Below, piece after piece: positions 7,970-15,860 of a stretch of 33,469 bases of DNA. Under the pieces are notes generated by a model, which saw only the letters and a program-made list of their open reading frames with translations, was not told where the DNA came from and did no database searches. Source of the DNA: Bryobacterales bacterium (GTDB lineage Bacteria; Acidobacteriota; Terriglobia; Bryobacterales; Bryobacteraceae); contig JAIXKK010000172.1 in the NCBI GenBank assembly GCA_026954325.1, positions 1 through 33,469 of the forward strand, read 5' to 3'. The translations under genes were made by a program, and so were the position numbers. The first letter of the stretch is position 1. Each line of letters opens with the position of its first letter.

Positions 7970-9166
7970 ATGGATACATTACAGGTGAATCCTGAACAAA
8001 TTTCACAGTCGACCTTCTATGTCTGGGAAGTACCGGAAAAGCCCATTGTGGTTCACCTGTCCTTCGATGTAGTGGACCGCATCCTGGTCGAAGTGATGCG
8101 CGGCTTCGGAGCCATCCCGAGGCGTGGCGCCGAGGTAGGGGGCATTCTCCTCGGCAGCGTGGAAACAGGTGAGAAAACCGTCGTCCGGGTGGAAGATTTT
8201 GAAGCCGTGGCTTGCGAGCACAGGCGCGGCCCTTCCTATTTGCTCTCCGAAGGCGACGCCGCCCGCTTTGCCGAAGCCCTGGCGCGGCGTCATTACAGCC
8301 CGGAAAAGCGTACCTATGCCATTGGCTGTTATCGCAGTCACACCAGAGAAGGCTTGTCGCTCTCCCCGGAAGACCTGCGGCACTTTGATGCCAACTTCCC
8401 TTCGATGCATGCGGTGATGCTGCTGGTCAAGCCCTACGCTACGCGCGTGAGCGTAGGCGGATTTTTCTTCCGGGAGAATGATGGTTCCATCGTGACCCAG
8501 GCGCCCTACCTGGAGTTCCCGTTCCGCAGAAAGGAACTTGGCGGCGGAGCAAGCACTGCCGGACGGGCGCGGGAGGCCAGTCCGGCGCCGGTGTCTCCCC
8601 CGCCTCCGTCCAATGGCAGGGCCTACCCCCGGGGCTCCGAGGAGAATGCAACCGCGGGCGATCAGTTCGACTCCTATGAGGATTATGACGAGGCGCGGGT
8701 ACGGGAGGAGGCTCAGGAACCACCGCCGGGATCCGGCTACTCCGCGGAGCCCGCGGTTCCATCCGAGCCCGCGCGAAGACTCCGGCGTACGAACGTGTGG
8801 ATCCCGCTCTCGTTTATCTTTTTACTGTTAGGAGTCCTGGTTGGATTCCAGGCCTCTCTCAGCTATCGCCCCGCCAGGAACGCTGGCATCCTCACCGACG
8901 CCTACAGCATCTCCCTCGCCGCCAGCCGGTCTGGCGATTATCTCAGAATTCATTGGGACCGCAACTCCCCCGCCGTGCGCGCCGCGCAGCGTGCTATCCT
9001 TACCATCTCCGAAGGCTCGTACAACAAGGTTGTGGACCTCGATGTCCTGCAATTGCAGAACCCTACGGTCTACTACCGGAACATGTCCGATTCGGTACGG
9101 TTTCGCCTCGAAGTCTTCCTGAAAGAACGGGTCAGCGTGGTCGAAACCTTCGATTGGAAGAGGTAG
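7970..9166 (+). CDS. JAMM/MPN-like domain protein with one membrane anchor
   Basis: A 398-residue protein I do not recognise as a named family. Residues about 25-180 look like a JAB1/MPN (JAMM) metalloprotease fold. It has GAEVGGILLG with E55, a strand ending AIGCYRSHT, and then H124-x7-S132-x2-D135 (SHTREGLSLSPED), which is the exact JAMM spacing. The first His of the HxH pair is Arg (R122), so zinc binding and catalysis may be lost. A Pro/Ser/Tyr-rich linker follows (about 190-270, with DQFDSYEDYD at 231-240), then an RRLRR patch, one membrane helix at about 277-295, and a C-terminal beta-rich domain of about 100 residues on the far side. By the positive-inside rule the JAMM-like part is cytoplasmic. 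tatA starts 80 bases later on the same strand. Function is not known; a link to protein export is inference from position. Confidence 0.7.
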   Translation: MDTLQVNPEQISQSTFYVWEVPEKPIVVHLSFDVVDRILVEVMRGFGAIPRRGAEVGGILLGSVETGEKTVVRVEDFEAVACEHRRGPSYLLSEGDAARFAEALARRHYSPEKRTYAIGCYRSHTREGLSLSPEDLRHFDANFPSMHAVMLLVKPYATRVSVGGFFFRENDGSIVTQAPYLEFPFRRKELGGGASTAGRAREASPAPVSPPPPSNGRAYPRGSEENATAGDQFDSYEDYDEARVREEAQEPPPGSGYSAEPAVPSEPARRLRRTNVWIPLSFIFLLLGVLVGFQASLSYRPARNAGILTDAYSISLAASRSGDYLRIHWDRNSPAVRAAQRAILTISEGSYNKVVDLDVLQLQNPTVYYRNMSDSVRFRLEVFLKERVSVVETFDWKR

Positions 9167-9246
9167 GCCTTCCGCCACTCGGTTGACTGCCTTCCAACCC
9201 CTCGCTATCATGAGAGTGGTTTCACACCGTTAGGGAGGTTTGTCCA

Positions 9247-9774
9247 ATGTGGTCGCTGGGCTGGCAAGAAACAGTATTTATCTTTCTGCTGGCTCTTCTT
9301 GTCTTCGGCCCGAAAAAACTCCCGGAACTGGGAAAAAACCTCGCAAAAGGACTTGCGGAGTTCCGTAAGCACTCCCAAGAGCTGAAGGCCACCTTCGATC
9401 GCGAAATGGCCAACATCGAAAGGGAAACGGGATCGATCCGTCAGGATCTCAATCAGCATGTGAACGAGATCACGAACTACGATTCCTACTACGAAAACTC
9501 CTACTATGACTCCGGCTATGAAGGGAGTCACACCGAGTCCACGACGCAGGAACACTCCACCGTCAGCGCATCCGCAACTCAGGGCGCTGAATCATCGACG
9601 CAACCGGCGCAGTCCGCCAACGGCCAAATGCTAACGGCTTCCACCGAGCATGGAACCGGGACGCAGGCTGCACAGGCTACCGAACATTCGGCCGCCCAGG
9701 AACCGGGAGCGAAAGCAGAAACCGCCGCCAGTGGCGACTCCGGATTGGAAGGTAAGCCGGTAGCTCGCTCCTGA
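9247..9774 (+). CDS. tatA: Twin-arginine translocase TatA-type subunit with long tail
   Basis: Pore-forming or TatB-like component of the Tat system for exporting folded proteins. The start has good ribosome spacing (GGGAGG, 8 bases before ATG). The N-terminal helix is short (about 7-20), followed by the hallmark FGPKKLPELGK at 20-30 and an amphipathic helix to about residue 50. The remaining tail, to 175, is long for TatA. It is Tyr/Asp-rich at 77-92 (paired Tyr at 81-82 and 86-87), then Ser/Thr/Gln/Ala-rich and probably disordered. No separate tatB is seen, so this protein may serve both roles, as in minimal TatAC systems. tatC follows after 23 bases. Confidence 0.93.
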   Translation: MWSLGWQETVFIFLLALLVFGPKKLPELGKNLAKGLAEFRKHSQELKATFDREMANIERETGSIRQDLNQHVNEITNYDSYYENSYYDSGYEGSHTESTTQEHSTVSASATQGAESSTQPAQSANGQMLTASTEHGTGTQAAQATEHSAAQEPGAKAETAASGDSGLEGKPVARS

Positions 9775-9797
9775 GGCCCGTTTCAACCTAACTGGGG

Positions 9798-10922
9798 ATG
9801 TCTTCAGACGCTGACAAGCAGGGTGCGCCGGAATCGGCGCAGCCAAATGAACCTGCCAACACCTCGCAAGAGGTGTCTACCACCACCAGCTACTCCCCAA
9901 CGGTCGATGATTCTTACGGTTACTACGACGACCCCTACGCATACGAGTCCAACACCGTTCCGGCAGTTCAGGAGCAGCCGGCGTCGCCGCCACCGCCACC
10001 GCCGCCGCCTCCTCCCCCGCCGAAGGATGAAGAGGATAAGGAAGAGGAATCGATGCTCCGGATGTCCTTTCTGGAGCATCTCGAGGAGTTGCGGACTCGC
10101 ATCATCAGGGCGCTGATGGGCTTGGCCGTGGCTTTCGTCCTCAGCCTGACATTTTGTAACCAACTGTGGCTGATTGTACGCGCCCCCGCGAAGGACGCCT
10201 TGACGCAGTTGGGAGTGAATCCGCCCAGGTTGGTCTACACGACTCCGATGGAGGGGTTTTCGATCATCTGGGTGAAGCTCCCGCTGCTCACTTCGATCTT
10301 CCTGGCATCGCCATGGATTCTGTGGCAGGTCTGGGGATTCATCTCCCCAGGCCTGTATCGCAAGGAGCGCCGTTTGGCGGCTCCCTTTATTCTTTCTTCC
10401 GCCGGGCTCTTTATCCTTGGCGGGCTATTTGCCTATGCGGTTGCGTTCCGCTATGGTCTGGTATTCCTTCTGGGAATCGGAGTCAGTCTCGACATTTCTC
10501 CGATGGTCACCATTTCGGAATACTTTGATTTGTTCGTCAACGTGATTTTGGGAGTGGCGTTGGTATTCGAACTCCCGGTATTGATCTTCTTCCTTACACT
10601 CCTGCGGGTGGCCTCGCCCCGGTTCCTGCTCGAGCACTCCCGTTACGCCATCCTCGCGATTGTCATCGTCGCCGCCATTGTCACCCCCACGCCGGACATC
10701 TTCAATCTGCTGATCTTCGCCGTGCCGATGGTGCTGCTGTATTTTGTTGGAGTTTTTGCCAGTTACCTCCTGGTGCTGAAACGGGAAAACAAGACTTTTC
10801 CCTGGAGAACAGCCCTCCTTGCGCTGCTGGCCGTGCTGGCCGTGGCGGCCGGCGCGATCGCCTTAGCCATCCTCAAATACGGGTATAAGATAGTACCTTC
10901 GTGGCCGTTTTTGATTCGCTAG
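9798..10922 (+). CDS. tatC: Twin-arginine translocase TatC with N-terminal extension
   Basis: Receptor subunit of the Tat translocase that binds twin-arginine signals. The TatC core begins at MSFLEHLEELRTRIIRAL (residues 89-106) and shows six membrane helices with the family features YTTPMEGF, PWILWQVWGFISPGLYRKER, FELPVLIFFLTLL and the TPTPDIFNLLIFAVPMVLLY loop-helix. One further hydrophobic stretch lies near the C-terminus (about 343-360). Before the core lies an unusual 85-residue extension: acidic and Tyr-rich (GYYDDPYAYE at 41-50), then 12 consecutive prolines (64-75), then KDEEDKEEE. The first ATG (9798) has only a weak GGGG close to it. An in-frame ATG at 10053 (M86) follows an AAGGAAGAGG and would give a conventional TatC, so a second start is possible. 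The proline run would be expected to depend on EF-P for translation. Confidence 0.94.
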   Translation: MSSDADKQGAPESAQPNEPANTSQEVSTTTSYSPTVDDSYGYYDDPYAYESNTVPAVQEQPASPPPPPPPPPPPPKDEEDKEEESMLRMSFLEHLEELRTRIIRALMGLAVAFVLSLTFCNQLWLIVRAPAKDALTQLGVNPPRLVYTTPMEGFSIIWVKLPLLTSIFLASPWILWQVWGFISPGLYRKERRLAAPFILSSAGLFILGGLFAYAVAFRYGLVFLLGIGVSLDISPMVTISEYFDLFVNVILGVALVFELPVLIFFLTLLRVASPRFLLEHSRYAILAIVIVAAIVTPTPDIFNLLIFAVPMVLLYFVGVFASYLLVLKRENKTFPWRTALLALLAVLAVAAGAIALAILKYGYKIVPSWPFLIR

Positions 10923-11005
10923 TACCCTTTTTATCCCTCCGGAATTCGTTGTCCAATTAGGTGAGAATCTTATTGGCGCACATTCAAGGGAAGGTACCGT
11001 ATTTG

Positions 11006-11257
11006 ATGGATCTGTTCAAAGCCATTCAAGAGTTGTACGAGGAAAAACAACGCATCGACGAGGTTATCGCGCACCTGGAGTCTCTATCGGCCAACCGCGC
11101 CGGTTTGGGTGAGTTGCCCGGCGCCCCCCTCGCCATCCGCCACCGCCGCGGCAGAAAAAGCATGGGCGCCGAAGAGCGCCTGGAGGTCTCGCGGCGCATG
11201 AAAGATTACTGGGCCAAGCGCCGCAAGGCGCCGAAGGCCAAGGCTCAAACCGCCTAA
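11006..11257 (+). CDS. Small basic protein of unknown function
   Basis: An 83-residue protein from the ATG at 11006. The frame is open back to a GTG at 10961, but MDLFKAIQELYEEKQRID looks like the natural N-terminus and has a GGGAAGG upstream, somewhat far at 11 bases. The first 30 residues form a probable coiled-coil helix. A Gly/Ala/Pro linker follows, then a very basic C-terminus: RRGRKSMGAEERLEVSRRMK near residues 47-66, then DYWAKRRK. The GRKS core and Lys/Arg density suggest nucleic-acid binding, which is inference; similar small proteins are familiar from Acidobacteriota but I know of no assigned role. It lies 83 bases after tatC and may be read through from it; it converges with the methyltransferase gene 18 bases away. 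Confidence 0.65.
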   Translation: MDLFKAIQELYEEKQRIDEVIAHLESLSANRAGLGELPGAPLAIRHRRGRKSMGAEERLEVSRRMKDYWAKRRKAPKAKAQTA

Positions 11258-11275
11258 GCTAAGCCGCCCGCGCCG

Positions 11276-11950
11276 CTACGGTTTCTTGAAGTACCACAGC
11301 CAGAAGTATTGCTGCCCGGCCCCATGCCGGTGCCGCGCTTCAAATCCGCAGGCTTCCGCCATCTCCACCGCTTGCGCATCGGAAAAAGAAACGCCAAGCC
11401 AGGTGTCATCCGGCTTGGTTTCAAAGGACGTATCCCCTTGAACCTGGAATTTGAACAATGCTCCCGGACGCAGCAAACGGTGGACCTCGCGGACGTAACC
11501 AACGATCACGTCCCTGCTGGGAACGTGCTGGAACACGATGGTCGAAAAGGCGAAGTCAAAGGACGCGCTCTCCGTAATCGCCTGTAGATCGGCGCCGTTG
11601 TTTTGCAGCAGATGGACGTTCCCCCGGTCGCGCAGAAATTCGCCCGCCTGGCGGATCATCTCCCCGCTGACGTCTACCGCCCAAACCTCTCCGAAAACCT
11701 CGGACAGCGCCCGCGTCACACGCCCGGCGCCACAGCCGATCTCCAGGATTTTCATCTGCTTCGGGTCCTTCCCCTGGCAGATGTTGATCATATCGGTAAG
11801 GATCTCCTCCTCCACCGTGCGCCGCCCGGACTCGCGGAACTCCTCGTCCGTCCACCGCTCCCGCTCGGTGTTGACGAAAAATCGCGCGTTCTGCCGCGCC
11901 CTCTCGTCCCAATCGAGCCGCATCTTGTCCAATTGTTCTTCGAACTTCAT
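11276..11950 (-). CDS. Class I SAM-dependent methyltransferase
   Basis: A 224-residue Rossmann-type methyltransferase. Motif I is ILEIGCGAGRVTRAL with an acidic end of strand 2 in VWAVDVSGEMI. Motif IV-like residues are FDFAFSTIVFQHVPS, and a post-motif LLRPGALFKFQVQG follows. This pattern fits the Methyltransf_11/25 group acting on small molecules or lipids; the substrate cannot be told from sequence. The N-terminal 60 residues are helical and charged (DKMRLDWDERARQNARFFVN). It is a single-gene unit, convergent with the small basic protein and divergent from tRNA-Ala. Confidence 0.85.
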   Translation of the reverse strand: MKFEEQLDKMRLDWDERARQNARFFVNTERERWTDEEFRESGRRTVEEEILTDMINICQGKDPKQMKILEIGCGAGRVTRALSEVFGEVWAVDVSGEMIRQAGEFLRDRGNVHLLQNNGADLQAITESASFDFAFSTIVFQHVPSRDVIVGYVREVHRLLRPGALFKFQVQGDTSFETKPDDTWLGVSFSDAQAVEMAEACGFEARHRHGAGQQYFWLWYFKKP

Positions 11951-11974
11951 TGCCAGTGCTCATCCTACCGCGTC

Positions 11975-12004
11975 TGTTCAATCCACGGGAAGGCGTAGTA
12001 TACT
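11975..12004 (+). promoter_or_regulatory. Candidate sigma70-type promoter of tRNA-Ala
   Basis: A TATACT -10 box at 11999-12004 lies 18 bases after a poor -35 (TGTTCA, 11975-11980). Transcription would start around 12011, about a dozen bases before the mature tRNA 5' end, which suits a short leader removed by RNase P. Assigned by eye only. Confidence 0.4.
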
Positions 12005-12022
12005 TGTATCTGACCGAGGTGT

Positions 12023-12098
12023 GGGCGGCTAGCTCAGTTGGGAGAGCGCAGCGTTCGCAATGCTGAGGTCGTGGGTTCGATCCCCACGCCGTCCACCA
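12023..12098 (+). tRNA. tRNA-Ala (anticodon CGC)
   Basis: A complete 76-base cloverleaf. The acceptor stem GGGCGGC pairs with GCCGTCC and includes the G3:U70 wobble that marks tRNA-Ala for its synthetase. The D stem is GCTC/GAGC. The anticodon stem CAGCG/TGCTG encloses the loop TTCGCAA, giving anticodon CGC for codon GCG. The T stem GTGGG/CCCAC encloses the loop TTCGATC. The 3' CCA is encoded (12096-12098). No clear terminator follows before the convergent DUF1501 stop at 12128. Confidence 0.97.
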
Positions 12099-12127
12099 AC
12101 CCCCTCCTAATTCCACTACCCGCAGGT

Positions 12128-13555
12128 TCAAGCCGGCAATTCTTTGATCAATTTCCCGTCCGTGAGCGTCGGCCGCTCGGCGCGGCCGTTGTGCAGGTAG
12201 GTGACCCGTTCATGATCCAGTCCCAGCATGTGCAGGATGCTGGCGTGGATATCGTGCACATGGTAAGGATTCTCCACTCCGCGAAGCCCGATTTCGTCTG
12301 TTGTTCCAATGGCTTGGCCGGCCTTGACGCCGCCCCCCGCCATCCAGATGGTAAACCCCCAGGGATTGTGATCGCGTCCGTCGCCCTTCTCATTGAACGG
12401 CGTCCGGCCGAATTCGCCTCCCCAAACCACCAGGGTCTCCTCCAGCAGCCCTCGGGCCTTCAGGTCGGCTAGCAACCCGGCAATGGGTTTGTCCGAGGCG
12501 CGGCACCACTTCGAGTGGTTCTCCTCGATGTGCGAATGCGCGTCCCACCCGCTGCCGGATCCGGAGTACAACTCCACAAACCGGACGCCTCGCTCCACCA
12601 GCCGCCGCGCCAGCAGGCAATTGCGCCCGTAGGCGAGCGTCGCCTCGTCATCCATGCCGTACAGCCTCTTGGTAGCCTCGCTCTCCTTGTGCAGATCCAC
12701 GGCTTCCGGACCGGAACTCTGCATCTGGTAGGCGAGTTCGTAGGACCGGATGCGGGCGTCGAGTTCACTGTCATCCTCTTTGTCCGCATCCCAGCGCGCG
12801 TTGAGCTGATTCAGAAAATCGAGCTTGCTCCGCTGCCGCGCCTTGCTCACCCCGCCGGGATTCTTCAGGTGCAGGATCGGCGTATCGCCGGTGCGGAATT
12901 GCGTGCCCTGGAAGGTGGCCGGCAGGAATCCGGAACTCCAATTTTTCGGCCCCCCCACCACTTCCCGGTCATCCAGCAGGACCACGAACGTCGGCAAATT
13001 CCGGTTGGCGCTGCCGAGCCCATACGTGACCCACGCCCCCATGGACGGCCGCCCGGCGAGAATCGAGCCCGTGTTCATCTGGCAAACCGAACCCACGTGG
13101 TTCAGCCCATCCGCCTTGCACGAACGGATCACCGCCAGTTCATCGGCATGTTGGGCGATGTGCGGATACCAGTCGGAAATCCACAACCCGCTCTGCCCGT
13201 GCTGCTTCCACTGCCGCCTGGACTGCATCAGCGTGTTATTGGCCGTCCCCATTGCCGTGATGGGGCGGCCAAAAGAAGCGGGCATGGGTTGTCCGTTCAG
13301 TTTCTCCAAAAGCGGTTTCGGGTCGAACAGGTCGATGTGGCTCGGGCCACCCTCCATAAACAGCCAGATGACCGACTTTGCCTTCGGAGGAAAATGGGGC
13401 GTCTTGGGCGCCATCGGATCCACCGCGCGGGGAGCGGCCTCACCCTTGCCGGCGAGCATCGAGCCAAGCGCGAGCCCGGCAAGACCGCTGCCGGCGCGGG
13501 TAAAAAATTCCCGCCGCGTTCTCACCTGCCAGTGATGGCCGAGTTTGTCCAGCAT
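12128..13555 (-). CDS. DUF1501 domain protein, Tat-exported
   Basis: DUF1501 proteins belong to the alkaline-phosphatase/sulfatase fold and nearly always pair with a DUF1549/DUF1553 protein in Planctomycetota, Verrucomicrobiota and Acidobacteriota. Their role is uncharacterised; a place in outer-surface or polysaccharide processing is often supposed. The 475 residues start with a twin-arginine signal (RTRREFFTRAGSGLAGLALG at 17-36). Family segments seen are KSVIWLFMEGGPSHIDLFDPKP, WYPHIAQHADELAVIRS, NWSSGFLPATFQGTQF, CLLARRLVERGVRFVELYSG and TLVVWGGEFGRTPFNE. The start is supported by GGGAGGGAAGG 5-12 bases before ATG. It lies 15 bases after its partner gene, so the two are co-transcribed. 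Confidence 0.93.
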   Translation of the reverse strand: MLDKLGHHWQVRTRREFFTRAGSGLAGLALGSMLAGKGEAAPRAVDPMAPKTPHFPPKAKSVIWLFMEGGPSHIDLFDPKPLLEKLNGQPMPASFGRPITAMGTANNTLMQSRRQWKQHGQSGLWISDWYPHIAQHADELAVIRSCKADGLNHVGSVCQMNTGSILAGRPSMGAWVTYGLGSANRNLPTFVVLLDDREVVGGPKNWSSGFLPATFQGTQFRTGDTPILHLKNPGGVSKARQRSKLDFLNQLNARWDADKEDDSELDARIRSYELAYQMQSSGPEAVDLHKESEATKRLYGMDDEATLAYGRNCLLARRLVERGVRFVELYSGSGSGWDAHSHIEENHSKWCRASDKPIAGLLADLKARGLLEETLVVWGGEFGRTPFNEKGDGRDHNPWGFTIWMAGGGVKAGQAIGTTDEIGLRGVENPYHVHDIHASILHMLGLDHERVTYLHNGRAERPTLTDGKLIKELPA

Positions 13556-13570
13556 CGGGCCTTCCCTCCC

Positions 13571-15784
13571 TCAATTCAAATATAGAAACTCGTTCGAGTT
13601 CAGCAGCATGTGACAGAAATCCACAAACGTGGCGTCCTTGCCGCCGGTGACCTTGTCCTGCCGCTCGAGGAAGGCCAGCGCCGCCTGCGTCTCCTCGTTC
13701 CTTGGCTCTCTCGAATAGACCAGCCGGTAGGCGCGCTCCACCTGCGATTCGCGCGTCATGCCCGCATCGTTCCCTACCCTCTTGGCCAAGTCGCGCGCCC
13801 AGCCGAGCACCAACTCGTTGTTGAGCAGATCCAGAGCCTGGTTCGCGCTGACGGTGTTGTTTCTCCGGGCGCAACTCTCATGCGTATCCGGCATGTCGAA
13901 CTCCACAAACATCGGATAGCGGGTATTGCGCCTCACAAAAACATAAACAGAACGCCGGTTGGCTTCCGAAGGCGATTCGTCCTTCTTCCATCCGCCGCGC
14001 GTGACCACTCCGGGCGGCAGCGGCGGAAAGACGCCGGGTCCATACATCTTCTCGTTGAGCGCCCCGCTTACCGACAGCATCGCGTCGCGAACCGTTTCCC
14101 CCTCGAGCCGCCGCCGGCTGAAGCGCCACAGCAGCTTGTCATCCGGATCCGCCTTCGCCGCCCGCTCGTTGTAGGCCGAAGATTGCTGGTAGGTGGCCGA
14201 AAGCAGAATCATGCGGTGCAGCTTCTTCATGCTCCAGCCATTCTCAATAAACGTGGAGGTGAGGAAATCGAGGAGTTGCGGGTTGCTCGGACGCTCGCCC
14301 ATCACCCCGAAATCGCTGGGCGTCCCGCTCAAGCCGCGTCCGAAATGATAGTGCCAGATGCGGTTCACAATCACCCGCGTGGAGAGAGGATTGTTCGCAT
14401 CGGCCAGCCAGTTGGCAAGCGCGCCGCGGCGTCCGGACGAGTCCACTCCCTCCGGCTTCACGATCCTGGCGGGGGCCGGATCGAGGATGCTCGGAAAGCC
14501 CGGTTCCACTTCATACATCGGGCTGTCGTAATTGCTCACCCTCAGCACATAGGTTTTCGGAGACACGCTCTCGTTGTCGATCATGGCCTGGGCAACGGGC
14601 AGTTCCCGGGGTTTGATGTTGTCGAATTTCGCAAGCTGGCGGGAGAGTTCCTTGTAGCGCCGCGCTTGTTCGCCCTTCAGCTTCCTGGCGCCGTCTTCTT
14701 CGGGGTGTTCGATCTGCGGCTTGGCCTTGTAGTACATCTGCCATTGAAATGGCGTGCGCTTTTCGCGCGGCGTCGTAATCGCATCCTGAATCTCGGGCGG
14801 AAACTTGTCAAAACCCTCTTTCCACAGTTCCTCCAGTTTGGGCTCCGCCAGGGCGTGCATTTCCGAGCGAATGCTCTTCGTCCGCGCGTCCCAGAAAGCA
14901 TACTTGCTCTCGTAAGCTTTGCGGTCTTTGGCCGCCGCAAGCGAGGCTTGGTCCTCAATGCGGGTATTCGCGAAGAAAGCCTCGAGACGGTAGTAATCCT
15001 TCTGGAGAATGGGGTCGAACTTGTGGTCGTGGCACTTGGCGCAGCCTACCGTCAGCCCCATGAACGTCGAGCCCACGACATCGGTGATGTCCTGTAACAA
15101 CTCCTGGCGCCGCTGCATGAGATTTCGCGCGTTCGATTCGTCGGGAAAATGACGGTTGAATCCGGTGGCGATGAGCGCGTCCGGGTCGTTGGGGTAGAGT
15201 TCGTCCCCGGCTATCTGCTCCTTCACGAAACGATCGTAGGGTTTATCCGAGTTGAGGGAGCGGATCACGTAGTCCCGGTACCGCCAGACATTCGGCCGCG
15301 TTTCATCGCTCTTGAAACCTTCGCTGTCGGCATAGCGGGCCAAATCGAGCCAGTGGCGCGCCCAGCGCTCGCCATAATGCGGCGAGGCAAGCAGCCGGTC
15401 CACCACCTTCGCCCAGGCATTCGGAGAATCATCGGCGAGGAAAGCCTGCGTCTCCTCTGGCGTGGGAGGAAGCCCCGTGAGATCAAGCGAAGCGCGCCGC
15501 AGCAGCGTGATCCGGTCCGCCGGCGGGTTCGGCTGCAGCCCCTTTGCCTCGAGTTTGGCAAGGATGAACGAATCGATGTCGTTCTTTGCCCACCCTGTTT
15601 TCTTCACGGCGGGCGCCGGCGGTTTCCTCACCGGCTGAAACGCCCACCACTTGCGCTGCGCCTGCGTAAATTCCCTTTGCTTGGGCTCATTTATCGGCGC
15701 CGTGCCGCCGGCGGGCAGGAGAGCGGCAAACCAACCGCCCGCGGCAACGGTGACAAATATAGCCCCACGTAACGGAATGTGCAT
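13571..15784 (-). CDS. DUF1549/DUF1553 (PSCyt2/PSD1) domain protein
   Basis: Exported partner of the DUF1501 protein. The start at 15784 is chosen because GGGAGG stands 8 bases before it; a GTG two codons earlier is within the spacer. A signal peptide covers about residues 1-25. The DUF1549 (PSCyt2) domain begins with WAKNDIDSFILAKLEAKGL and includes LRRASLDLTGLPPTPEE and HYGERWARHWLDLARYADSEG. It also has a CAKCH heme-type motif inside VGCAKCHDHKFDPI. The C-terminal DUF1553 (PSD1) domain has RVIVNRIWHYHFGRGL, SDFGVMGERPSNPQLLD, RRRLEGETVRDAMLSVSG and LLNSNEFLYLN at the very end. At 737 residues it lacks the N-terminal PSCyt1 cytochrome domain found in the longer, roughly 1000-residue relatives. 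Function of the pair is unknown. Confidence 0.93.
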   Translation of the reverse strand: MHIPLRGAIFVTVAAGGWFAALLPAGGTAPINEPKQREFTQAQRKWWAFQPVRKPPAPAVKKTGWAKNDIDSFILAKLEAKGLQPNPPADRITLLRRASLDLTGLPPTPEETQAFLADDSPNAWAKVVDRLLASPHYGERWARHWLDLARYADSEGFKSDETRPNVWRYRDYVIRSLNSDKPYDRFVKEQIAGDELYPNDPDALIATGFNRHFPDESNARNLMQRRQELLQDITDVVGSTFMGLTVGCAKCHDHKFDPILQKDYYRLEAFFANTRIEDQASLAAAKDRKAYESKYAFWDARTKSIRSEMHALAEPKLEELWKEGFDKFPPEIQDAITTPREKRTPFQWQMYYKAKPQIEHPEEDGARKLKGEQARRYKELSRQLAKFDNIKPRELPVAQAMIDNESVSPKTYVLRVSNYDSPMYEVEPGFPSILDPAPARIVKPEGVDSSGRRGALANWLADANNPLSTRVIVNRIWHYHFGRGLSGTPSDFGVMGERPSNPQLLDFLTSTFIENGWSMKKLHRMILLSATYQQSSAYNERAAKADPDDKLLWRFSRRRLEGETVRDAMLSVSGALNEKMYGPGVFPPLPPGVVTRGGWKKDESPSEANRRSVYVFVRRNTRYPMFVEFDMPDTHESCARRNNTVSANQALDLLNNELVLGWARDLAKRVGNDAGMTRESQVERAYRLVYSREPRNEETQAALAFLERQDKVTGGKDATFVDFCHMLLNSNEFLYLN

Positions 15785-15860
15785 GGACACTCCTCCCAGA
15801 ATACGTTTCGCAGCGATTCTATCACGTCCTGGCCAGGGAGGGGTGGAAGCCTATTGAAAC

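Noticed and set aside
9960..10025. CCG/CCA-rich tract as a possible simple-sequence DNA repeat
   Set aside because: It is the codon run for the polyproline stretch of the TatC extension with mixed proline codons, so it is reported as a protein feature and not as a separate repeat.
13610..15097. 495-codon plus-strand ORF opposite the DUF1549/DUF1553 gene
   Set aside because: Long antisense frames are common in GC-rich DNA; its translation is His/Arg-rich with no recognisable domain, while the minus strand has clear DUF1549 and DUF1553 motifs.
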